Shown here: positions 35,901 through 46,228 of the stretch, in pieces
How the letters are laid out: every line of letters starts with the position of its first letter
How positions within the stretch are numbered: position 1 is the first letter of the stretch
Assembly: GCA_963942565.1 (NCBI GenBank)
Contig: OZ012684.1
Coordinates: 71,386,749-71,450,748, forward strand
DNA length: 64,000 bases
Reading direction: 5' to 3'
Origin: Maea johnstoni
Lineage: Eukaryota > Annelida > Polychaeta > Spionida > Magelonidae
The notes under the pieces: generated by a model
What the model saw: the letters and a program-made list of their open reading frames with translations, nothing else
What the model was told of the DNA's origin: nothing
Database searches by the model: none
Position numbers and translations under genes: made by a program

Positions 35901-38900
35901 AAAATAAAGTCAGAATTATACAAATAAACATGGTAAGATATGAACGTGACTGGTTTTCAGGGTTCGACATTCCCAGGAGCCCAGGGGCATATGGCCCTAG
36001 ATTTTGCTGTGGGCCCCTAGATTTTTCAGACATGGGGCCCAAAATAGTATGTATTTTAACCAGAAATCCTGTTTTTGACCACTATTTTTTATCAAAAGAT
36101 CTTTTCGGGCCCCTAGCCTAAAATCTAAGTGTCACACCCTGGTTTTGGTGGGTGTTTCAAGCTATAAATATGACTGCCCAGTTTTCTCGGCACAAGTCAC
36201 ACATTTTAAATGCTCGGATCTCTAACTGTGATGGAGGCCAATAGACAGCATATAGTAAAGAATGGCCGGTACCACAGTTAGAGTTGTTCGAACTAGATTC
36301 CTGGCTGTGGCGGAATTAGAATAGAAAACATGGGCTATGAAGAAAAAGATTAGCAACAACTATCTTTTGGTATTCGATGGTGATGTTGCAACACACTGTG
36401 CCATCTTCTAACTGCTGAAAGTTCTCACCAAGATATTCCACAAAAACAAAAAGGTATTGTGTGTATGTACACCTTACATCCACTAAGTGATAGTTTGTGG
36501 TAGAATTGTGTACAGACAAACCAGAGCGAATTTCCTTACCTTCCTACACTAACCGTGCCACACACATTGGGGATAATTTACTGGAATGTTGTTTTTTTCA
36601 TGGCAAATGCCCCGGGAGCATGTGAAAACCTTCAACGAAAACCATCAGACTGTAGGACCAGATGCTAAAATATATGATCCAAATTTGCAAATGGTCACAT
36701 AAAGTATGAACTGGTGCACTTGGGATTGTTTTTCAATTTTTATCTCCTCTAATTTAACTCATAGTGCCCCAAATGTAGGTGTACCAAGAGCACATAATTA
36801 TCAAAATTTCCTTAGCACACTGTTACTGCCATGCTGCACACACACAGATTTATTTGCTACTAATCTTTAAATCCTCTGAGCCAAATCTTCTCCTGCCTGG
36901 AAATATGAAGATTAATCCCTAACTCAGTAGTGAGTCCAGATCACTAGGTGAAAACAACTGTCAAGAACGAGACTCAATTGGGCAGTGGCAAAATTGCTGG
37001 CCTGAGTGCTGGGAGGCATGAGGTCTAGAGTTCAGTTCCAGGTCAAAGCGTGTAGGGATTCGATTCCTATATATACCGGGGCAACCCCCAAAAACCTTCA
37101 TTGGAGGGAGAAATAACTTTGAAGAGTTTCATATTCATTTCATATCATTGTTCATACTATGTGTCGTCTGCATTTACAAAAACGTCAACCTTCTTTTATG
37201 TCTGAGCCACCCTTTGAAGTCGGTGGTTCAACTTGATTGTCAGTGTAACTTTACCTGCTTGACTACCAGGTTATCTTGTGGACTGCCAGGCCATGTGCAA
37301 ACAGCTATCTTAACATTATCAGTGTCTGATGATATTGGGAGGCATGGGAGCCTCTATAAATATCACCACTGCATACCTTTAGCCAGCAGATTGGCAGGGT
37401 GTACATTTGATTACCACATTTAAAATAAACATGTATTTGATGACTGTTTTTGTCACAAATTTCTAAAAATGACATTTTCAAGCAAATGGTTTCAGAGTTC
37501 CACATTGCTAATGTCTTTCTGGATGCAATGGCCTTAATTGCGATTTTAACCTGAATATGTTGCCGAGTCCCAGACCCTAGAAAAATATGAAACCCAAATT
37601 GTTATTACATCTAGTATTAAAAGACCCTGGTTATATTTTAGTTCAGTAGCTGCTACTTATGTTCTGAATGAGATTTCATTTTTTTTACAGGAAGCTTGCA
37701 GGGAAGACTTTGTTTATCACGGGTGCCAGCCGTGGTATTGGCAAAGCTATAGCTTTGAAGGCAGCTAAAGATGGCGCCAACGTAGCCATTGCAGCCAAGA
37801 CAGCAACACCACATGCCAAACTTCCAGGAACCATCTACACTGTAGCTGAGGAAAGTAAGGGACTCGTCTTCTACCCCATATAGGCATTGCTTATGTAGTA
37901 GATCTGATTTTTAGTAAAGTTATCATAGATGGTGAAGTTTCATAATTTATGGTATGTTATAGCTAGGAACTTCATGCCCTCAACAGATAAAATCACTGTT
38001 GAGCAGTTAGAAATATGTCAGTTGCGGATCCAGGGGGGGTTCGAGGGGTTCGACGAACCCCCCCTGGCTGGTGAGTCACTTTGCACCACCACGCCACCTG
38101 TAGAGAAACATCAAAACTAATTGTTTTTCTTGCCCCGGCCACCAGTTCTTTTGTTTTCCCAGACCTTGAGTAGACAATAGGCTGATTAGTGTCAGCCATG
38201 GATGGACGCGAGTGGATGTAGATCCTGCTTGAGGGGATTATCTGCCGTTAGCCGGCGGATACAGAATTACAATCCAGTCTATATATAACGACGGTCGTTT
38301 GCAGACTATGAGTAGCTAGGAAAACCTGAAGTTTGTTAGGTGAGAGCCACTGAGGGGAGAGGGGGGGGGGGGGGGTTCGCTGATTCTTAAACTTCTAGAT
38401 CACTTGATTCCTTAGTCTAGCGGATACATAATTACAGTACAGGCGTTTGCAGGCTAAGAACAGCTAGGAAAACCTGAAGTTTGTTAGGTGAGAGCCACTG
38501 AGGGGAGAGGGGGGGGGGGGGGTTCGTTGCTTCTCAAACCTCTAGATCACTTGATCGCTTAGTCTAGCGGATACGGAATTACAGTACAGGCGTTTGCAGG
38601 CTAAGAACAGCTAGGAAAACCTGAAGTTTGTTAGGTGAGAGCCACTGAGGGGAGAGGGGGGGTTCGTTGCTTCTCAAACCTCTAGATCACTTGATCTCTT
38701 AGTCTAGCGGATACGGAATTATAGTACAGGCGTTTGCAGGCTAAGAACAGCTAGGAAAACCTGAAGTTTGTTAGGTGAGAGCCACTGAGGGGAGAGGGGG
38801 GGGGGTTCGTTGCTTCTCAAACCTCTAGATCACTTGATCTCTTAGTCTAGCGGATACGGAATTACAGTACAGTCGTTTGCAGACTATGAATAGCTTGGAA

Positions 38901-41900
38901 AACCTGTCTCCAATTGACCCCCCCCCCCCCCCCCCCCCCGTTGCATGTATTGCAATTATGCTAACATCAATTAAGCATAGTATACGAAAGTCTTCCCTCA
39001 TCCGAAGGATGTTCACATTGTTAAACCTCTCCAAAATGATAAAATATATTCTTTAAATTTTTGAAAGTGCAAGAGGTCCATTCAATCATGCGACTAGAAA
39101 ATAGGACAATGTGGCCATCACCAAATCCGATTTTGCATATCATAATATTATGAAATATGTGTTTCAATGAAAAAAATCCCCTCTTACTCCATAATATATG
39201 TTGTTATATCTCGTATGAGATTATTATTTCTTTTGACTCCAGGTGGTGTCTTCATAAATAAGTGTTACTGGCGCCACCAGTGTCACTTTTCGGAACTAAA
39301 TAGAACCCCCCCTTCTCAAATCCTGGATCCGCCCCTGTATGTATGGGCATAAAGCCCTAGTAACAAAACTATTTCAAAATGCTGACATAAAAAACAAATT
39401 TTCCAACAGATTTAAATTTGAAATCTAAAAATGAGGGGCCTGTTTGACAGCAGTATCCTAATGGTGACATAATGGGCCTGTTCATGCCCGTAGTTTTTTT
39501 ACCTGTGTACATTAATAAATATAGGTGTGTGTGTGTGAGAGAGAGCCAGTTTTAATACTGTAAGTCCTAAAGAAATGTTTGTTTCATGTAAAGGCCCAAA
39601 AAAGGGTAGGTAGGTAATTCATTTTCAAACAATGGGTGTTGCATGGCAGCTGTAGTTGTAATGCAGCGTTGTAATCCTATATTTATGTTGATCGGGAGTT
39701 GGAAGCGCAGAAAAAAACTTCAGGGTAGCAATGTTTTTGAATAAAAAACTTGTCAAGGTCAGGTTACAGAAAACAAACAACCTTTTTAAGACCTAATAAG
39801 TAATAACTCATTTGTACTTTATTTCATGATTGATGTTATATTGTCTCCTTCCAGTCCAAGCTGCGGGAGGCAAGGCCTTACCCTGCATAGTTGACGTTCG
39901 CAGTGAGGAACAGGTGAAGGCAGCTATTGAGGAGACAGCCCAAACGTTCGGTGGTATTGATATCTTGATAAACAATGCTAGTGCTATCAGCTTGACCGGA
40001 ACCAAAGAAACAGGAATGAAAAGATATGACCTCATGATGGGTATCAATGGAAGAGGCACATATTTGTGGTAAGTGATAGTAAGATACCTAAACAACAGAG
40101 TTTAGGAATATCTAAGCTAAAGAAGTACCTGTCACATGTAGTTTGGTGTTACAGCCTTGAATGGTATGTATGTCCTACTGTAATATTCAAAGATTTATTA
40201 AAAATTATAATAGGAATTCTCAAGTAAGTGTATGATAAATGTTTTTTTTTCACCCAGACAGTGTTCTCATGTCACAATTAAAACAAAAGAAAACACACAT
40301 CATTCATGCTTTTAGTAAATTAGTAACTTTAAAAGCTGTTTGTACATTTTTCTTTAACATTGAAAAGAATATTTAAACAGGTATTTTAAACAGTTTATGA
40401 ACTGTAGGGTGCGCAGCTTTATTCTGTATTATCTAATAGTCATCTTTCTATCTTTTATGATGTCCGTGGTAAGGAAAGGTATTCCAGCTTCTAATGTATA
40501 TTTGTCTCCTATTATTATTTCAGTTCTCAGTATGCTCTGCCTTATCTGAAGAAAAGCCCGAATCCACACATTCTGAACATAAGCCCTCCTCTGAACATGA
40601 ACCCAAAATGGTTCAAAAACCATGTTGGTAAGTATAAACACTAAAGTAGTTTTTTAATCACTTGTAGACAGAATGGTCAGTTTAAGGTGCCATGGCTTTT
40701 CATACTTTTTCTGTCCAATATAATTGAATTTCATCTTTTTGATTAGCCTCATCAAATTAAAAGGCAATCCGTTCAGCAAAGTGCTGGAAATTAATTTTAT
40801 TGACTAATTTCTATCAATCATATCTAAAATGTCTGACTTTTTGAAAAATACGTTTTTCACCAAAACACTTGAAAAGGTGTGCAATGGATGGACCCATCCC
40901 TCCCAGGCCACTTGTCACCCCTGGGCTTTCTGTCTCCATATGCAATCCCTATCCCCGAACCTAGCAGTCATGCATCATGCCATCCCCTCCTCCGTCTGCC
41001 TGTCCTACTCACATAGATAGCCTTGCTTTATCAGGCCCAGCCCCTCCCCTGTCCTCCAATCCCACACACAAATGGTCCAATCAAACAGTCAATAGTAGCA
41101 GACCTTAGGCAGCCTATAAAGTGTGTTTGGCAAATGTGTTAACCCATTCCTGCCTGGAGGTCTCCTTGACAAATATTTGGATTTATAATATTTATGATAT
41201 AGATGTATAATACTTATATTCTATGAAAATATGCGTGCAAGTATGCACTAATTCACATAATACTTGAAGAAGAACTGTTGTTTTTATTGTTATCAACTTA
41301 TCTCTTTCAAATACTTCACGAAGAATACTTTATTCCAAAAGATAGCCCTAAAATAGTATATGCATTTTAGGGTACTGCAAGCATGTTAAGTTGATCTTCA
41401 TATCTCTATTTAGGCTTCTTAACCCATTCACACTTAGAGTTACTCTAGAAAGTATCGTCTGCTACCCTCATACTTTTGGAAATAACTTGGGAATAAAGGG
41501 AAATTAAAAAATATATTTGAAGGAGAGTTTCTGGTTGGCTTCTGATCAACACTTCTCCTTCAAATGTTTTCCAGAAAATGTGTTTGCAAGTAAAATAATT
41601 CAAAAGTCGTCAGGCCTGTTTTGGCTGCTCTGAGTGTTAATGGGTTAAATAGAATAAGCTGCTTAAAGTGGGCGAATGAGAAAGTATCAAATTGGTATTC
41701 AGAATATTTCTGAGTTAATCTTTACTTCCTTTACCCCTTCCTGAACACCTGGTCTGAATGTGGAACTACTGGAGTGAAATGATAGGATAATGTTCTGTTT
41801 AGATGTGACCTGTGGCTTGTGGGGTTAACAACAACCTACTACTAAAACTGAAAAAAATGCATCAACTTTAATTTCCTTAGCATTGTGTATTCATTTCATA

Positions 41901-44900
41901 AACTTCTTTCTCAACAGAAGGACAATTTGAATCTTTATTAATGCTTAGGAAAATGCTTAGTTGTGTATTTTTCAGTCTTTGCTAGTCAAACTTTATTATG
42001 TTTATGTGAGGGATAGCCCATTCATTTTAGCTCCTATAGTAGTTAAAACATAAGAACAATACAATAATTTTGAGTCCCTCCCCATAACAGATGTTCTCTC
42101 TCATATCCATTTTACACACTAAATGCTATTGTAGTTACTAAAAGGCATTATTTTTTTCACAAATGAATTATTGTTGAGTTAAAGTTCACAGCCCAAAATA
42201 GGTTGCTAATCCCCTCTGATTCGAGACAGTGGTACAGGCTTTATTTTGTTATATAATGTAATGGATAACCTGAAATAAACCCATTCATGTGTGAAGGTAT
42301 CCTTGAAAATTATTGCATGGACCTACTGATATTTTTGAAAATAACTAAGGGATGAAAAATGATTTCACAAAATGTTTTTAAAAGTATCATTTTGTTCTAC
42401 ATGTATCTTTCAAATATATATATTTTTAAAAAGCTTTTTTAGCAAAATTACCACCATAAGGTCTGGTCAATTATCTCTAGTAAATCAGAGAGGTATGAAA
42501 AAAATACCAGCGGGTAATTATTGTACAATCACATCAGGCCCAATGCACAGTGTATGTGTATGTCTGTTGCCCAGCACTACTAACATAAATGCAGTGTAAT
42601 CAGTGCTGCATTACGGTTGTGTACTGCCATAGTATCACATTTCTAAAGTGCCAATTGGCTGCAAGCAGGGTAAATGAGTTAATCCCCTGCTGTGACCTGT
42701 TTAAGGCTAAATTTACTATATGTTTATGTATTATATGTATGCATAATTCTCTTTCTAGCATACACCATGGCCAAGTATGGTATGTCAATGTGTGTCCTGG
42801 GTATGTCTGAGGAGTTCAAAGATGAGGGTATTGCTGTGAATGCGCTGTGGCCGAGGACAGCCATCTACACTGCAGCCATGGTCATGATGGGAGGAAGCGA
42901 AGTAGACAAACAATGCCGCACGCCGGATATCATGTCTGATGCTGCCTATGCTATGCTTATCAAGGACAGTAAAAATTACACAGGGCACTTCGCTATTGAT
43001 GATGAAGTGCTGATTGCTGAGGGAATCACTGATATGGAACAGTATGCTTGTGTACCAGGTAAGGGATTTACCATATACACCATGTACTTATAATGTTAGA
43101 CATTTGTACAATTTACATTGCAATTACATACATAGTTATACATCAGTTTTTGATGGGGATATGCCTTGTTTCTCTACAAAGATATTGCATTTGGGTTGAC
43201 ATAGTATATATGTGGCATGAAAGGTGGAAATACAAAAACATGAATAAATACTAATAGATATATTGAAACTGATTTCAACTTCTTTCATAATCTCTTTATG
43301 TCTGGTATTGTATAGTAATGAAAAATACCAAAACAGAATTTAAGTCTAGTAATTTCAATGATCAAGACACAGACATTTTGTGAAATGATTGATAATTGTT
43401 CTGGTTTTGTATATTTTCCTACTGCAAGCTTATGTTATTTTGTTTTCTTTTCTTTTTCTTTCTCTTATTCAGGTTCCGATTTATTGATTGACTTCTTCCT
43501 GGATGAGACTGATCCAGCTTCAGTGCATAAAACTATGGTTGATGCAGGATTAAAGCCCAAGTTTGATTTAGGTGGTGGCAGTTCTGACAATGTCTCAAAA
43601 ACATTTGACCAAGTTAAAGCAGTTCTCAATGAAGATTTAGTCAAGTCTGTTGGAGGCGTGTTTATGTTTGATTTATCAGGTTAGTTTTTTGCCAAGATAT
43701 ATCTTTCTATTCTCTAAAAACTTTCCTCTGAGAATGTAAACATTCTTTTACATCTTGAGTGTGTATGCTTTGTATTTGTGAAACACATTTAGAAAGTACT
43801 GTATACCTTGTTACTACTGCAGCAGTTTAATTAATGCATACTTGGGCCAATGGGAAGTCACGCTGTCTTTGCACTCTAGGTATCTTAAAAAGAGCTTCAT
43901 ATCCATTCAATGCTAGTTCCAGTTGACACATATTTTGTCCATCCTAAAGAAGAAGTAGTTGTATGATCAAACATTCCAGTTAGAATTAAGAGTTTATCTA
44001 CCCTACAAGTATACTTCAATCTAATTAAAATATGACATACATGTGCAGTACACCTTGACCTAAAAAGTACCTCTTGGACATTTTTCTTTGTGAAATGTCT
44101 CTATACATGCAATAATATCTTGATTTTATAGTATTGTATCTTTATTGACCATGCGAATAACATGAAAAATGATAGTGTCATATACATGCCATATACCTTG
44201 ATTTTATAGTACTGTATCTTTATTGCCCATGTGTTAACATGAAAAATTATAGTGTTATTTGCATGCATTCAATCTTATGATGCATACTCTTCTCTTGGTC
44301 AGGTGACAATGCGAGTCAGTGGACTCTTGATTTGAAGAATGGCGGTGGTGGTGCATCCAAGGGCGCCCCATCAGGTGATGCTGATTGCACCATGTCTATG
44401 ACCACCGAGGACTTCGTCAAAATGTTCAAAGGAGACTTGAAACCAACTATGGCCTTCATGTCTGGAAAACTCAAGATCAAAGGCAACATGGGCCTTGCCA
44501 TGAAGCTGGAGAAACTGATGGGAAAGATGAAGGAGATGAAACCTAAAGAAGAGCCCGCTGCTGAAACCAAGAGTTCCGCGCCTGCTGGGGATGACCAGGT
44601 GTCCGGGACCTTCTCCAAGATTGAGGCACAACTGAGCGAAGACCTTGTCAAGTCTATCAACGGAGTATACATGTTTGATTTAAAGGGTAGGTTTTAGGCA
44701 AGCCTGTTGACAATTACGTTTGAATATCAAAATTTTCATATAGAGATTTATTGCTAGCTTTATGTGCGTGTGTGTCTAACCAGGTTAGTTCATGTATGTT
44801 GATTGCTTTACTTCTCTTAATCAAATCATGCATATAACAAAGAAACAATATTTTGGTGATCATTTTTACTGAACCATTTTTCAGTATAAATTTGAAGAAA

Positions 44901-46204
44901 TATTGCTCAGAACCCAACCAAAAAATTCCTTGTGATAATTAGTGAGATTGTGCTTGATTCTCAGGTTATTTTCAAAAGTATCCTAGATCCAGAAGTCACA
45001 GCTGGCGTGAATGGGTTATTCAGGCTACTTTAAATTTAGCCAATGAAATACATGTGCGGCCGGGTAAATAAATTCTACTTTTTATGCACAACTCAATCTC
45101 TTCCCTACTTTTCAATAAGCAATACAGGTAAACTTGTGCAAACAACCACTTTTCTTAAACGACTACTTGCTGTAAACGACCATTTCAGATCCCCCCAAGG
45201 CTATTCCCTCTATATTTTACCTTGATTAAACGACCACTTGCTTGACGCTACCAACGACAATGAAATATTATCCCTAACAGTAAATGGCCCTTCATTCAAC
45301 GGCCACTTGAATGCCTAGACGCCTTCTTTATTGAAAAGCGCACAGTGAAATAACGAAATAATCTGTAAAATCGAAAGGAAATATAATTTCTGAGTGTCCT
45401 CAATTAATGTTGGAGTTCAACTTTTATTTTTCTGAATTGTTTATTCTTGAAATATTCATAAAGAAATTTCAACAAACGCAGCAAAACATAAAAACCTCAA
45501 TAAAAGCTGGTCATTGTTGGAAATTCTTTGTTTTTTCATAACCTCACTCAGACCCACAGCCCCTTCTTAAGAGACCACATTTGACATTTCCCTTGAGCGA
45601 TTGCTTAATAGATGTTTGACTGTACTTTATTCACACTGCTCTGTCTTTCCCTAAGTATTGTTTATGCTTAGAATATCTGGAATAGCCTTTTGTAAGTTAC
45701 ACCTGGCCATGTTTTTATAAGATGATACCTATAGTTCTCATAAGGCTTATTTTCTCTTCCCTTTCCTAAAACATTCGCTAATAAAAAGCAGACAGCTCAA
45801 TTTCGGAAATATCCGGGCAGCAATTAGGTCAATTTTATTGCCCTTAAGCAGTTCAGGTATAATATATATTAAACGAATCAATACTTTTTCCCCAATATGG
45901 ATGTTTGGTACCATATAAAGTACTGGTAATAAACCCTAATCAATATGATTATCTATCATTTCTTATTTCAGATGCCCAGTGGACCCTTGACTTGAAGAAC
46001 GGCGGTGGATCAGTATCCCAAGGAGCCCCATCAGGCGATCCTGATTGTACCATGTCTATGACCAGTGAGGACTTTGTCAAAATGTTCAAAGGAGAGTTGA
46101 AACCAACCATGGCCTTCATGTCTGGAAAACTCAAGATCAAAGGAAACATGGGACTTGCCATGAAATTAGAAAACCTAATGGGAAAGATGAAGTCGAAATT
46201 ATAG
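32988..46204 (+). CDS. HSDL2: HSDL2: peroxisomal short-chain dehydrogenase with two tandem SCP2 domains
   Basis: NAD(P)-dependent SDR fused to sterol-carrier-protein-2 lipid-binding domains, implicated in peroxisomal and mitochondrial fatty-acid and sterol metabolism. Eight exons: 32988-33001, 37691-37854, 39855-40068, 40524-40627, 42759-43058, 43473-43679, 44303-44686, 45972-46204. Total is 539 residues. The 14-base first exon (ATG CAG AAC GTC GG) is supported by the family start MxxNxGxLAG. SDR landmarks: TGASRGIG at 15-22, NNASAIS, LNISPP (catalytic Ser) and Y167TMAK171. SCP2 domain 1 spans about 305-411, a Lys/Glu/Ala linker 412-433, and SCP2 domain 2 about 434-539. The C-terminus KSKL is a PTS1. 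Human HSDL2 has 418 residues and one SCP2 domain, so the extra ~120 residues are a domain duplication. It shares its promoter with the thiolase. AATAAA lies 19 bp after the stop. Confidence 0.96.
33564..33896. mobile_element. hAT-like MITE (TAGTGCTGGGA...TCCCAGCACTA)
   Basis: Termini tagtgctgggacgattaatc and cgattcccagcacta are inverted. Flanking octamers gttagcta and gttaggtt agree at 6 of 8 positions, fitting an aged hAT target duplication. The ends are rich in the palindromic word cgattaatcg. Confidence 0.75.
34238..35407. repeat. 585-bp tandem duplication, about 99 percent identical
   Basis: Copy 1 runs 34238-34822 and copy 2 34823-35407. I count about five differences, so the event is recent. 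The unit joins the right half of the CCAGGGG MITE, the left end of the foldback at 35090 and part of the hAT MITE at 35121, so it post-dates all three. Each copy carries the perfect 18-bp-arm palindrome (34330-34369 and 34915-34954). Confidence 0.92.
34330..34369. repeat. Perfect palindrome, 18-bp arms and 4-base loop
   Basis: ctgaacggctagcctgct, loop ccct, then the exact reverse complement. The same palindrome appears 585 bp further right, at 34915-34954. Confidence 0.9.
35121..35517. mobile_element. hAT-like MITE inside the foldback's left arm
   Basis: Termini tagggattgtccgattaatc and ccgattccgaacatta are inverted relatives. Flanking octamers gtaccggc (35113-35120) and gtgccggc (35518-35525) match 7 of 8. 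The uninterrupted sequence is seen in the opposite arm near 36268, which proves the insertion. Confidence 0.82.
35958..36141. mobile_element. Small MITE inside the foldback's right arm
   Basis: Termini cagggttcgacatt and aagtgtcacaccctg. Flanked by gtttt on both sides. The left arm of the host foldback carries the intact equivalent. Same terminus family as 20399-20744. Confidence 0.72.
36975..37135 (+). mobile_element. tRNA-derived SINE-like fragment
   Basis: gcagtggcaaaattgctggc resembles an A box region. The following gagttcagttcc and gggattcgattcc resemble B boxes. There is no intact tRNA fold. Lies in HSDL2 intron 1. Confidence 0.35.
38019..39337. mobile_element. Non-autonomous DNA transposon with internal VNTR in HSDL2 intron 2
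   Basis: Left end cagttgcggatccagggggg and right end aaatcctggatccgcccctg are inverted. Inside, 38255-38910 is a tandem array of about five ~145-165-bp units (tagcggatac, cagtacaggcgtttgcagg, aacctgaagtttgttaggtg, gagccactgaggggag). Each ends in a poly-G tract of variable length. A poly-C run follows at 38919-38939. No transposase. Confidence 0.78.
38255..38910. repeat. ~150-bp VNTR with poly-G in each unit
   Basis: Units start at about 38255, 38416, 38565, 38707 and 38848. The G-tract ranges from about 7 to 16 bases between units. Confidence 0.88.
41419..41648. mobile_element. piggyBac-like TTAA MITE, intact ends
   Basis: A 230-bp element with exact TTAA at both ends and termini TTAACCCATTCACACTT / AGTGTTAATGGGTTAA. 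Related ends occur at 29439-29704, and single ends near 41137, 42276, 45020 and 48910. In the HSDL2 intron between exons 40524-40627 and 42759-43058. Confidence 0.78.
42276..42682. mobile_element. Possible TTAA MITE, decayed
   Basis: Starts ATAACCCATTCATGTGTGAA and may end AATGAGTTAA. The internal phrase ccttgaaaattat is typical of the family. The boundaries are uncertain. Confidence 0.35.
45123..45624. mobile_element. TA-flanked MITE in HSDL2 intron 7
   Basis: Left end tacaggtaaacttgtgcaaa and right end gcttaatagatgtttgactgta are inverted relatives. Internal words such as aacgaccactt recur in both orientations. TA at both ends suggests a mariner/Tc-like target, but the superfamily is unsure. 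Confidence 0.55.
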
Positions 46205-46222
46205 TCTCTTAATGTTTTTTCC

Positions 46223-46228
46223 AATAAA
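46223..46228 (+). promoter_or_regulatory. HSDL2 polyadenylation signal
   Basis: AATAAA in ttccaataaaactg, 19 bp after the HSDL2 stop codon, implying a very short 3' UTR if used. Confidence 0.65.

Larger units (their letters stand above)
35090..36295. mobile_element. Foldback element interrupted by two MITEs
   Basis: Outer ends tagttcgagcaactctaact (35090) and agttagagttgttcgaacta (ending 36295) are inverted. The arms continue inward through ctatatgctgtctattggcc, gcttgaaacaccca, ttattttattgaaatccatt and gcagacacaaatctcggga almost to a centre near 35805. The left arm is split by the hAT MITE 35121-35517, and the right arm by the element 35958-36141. Confidence 0.85.
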
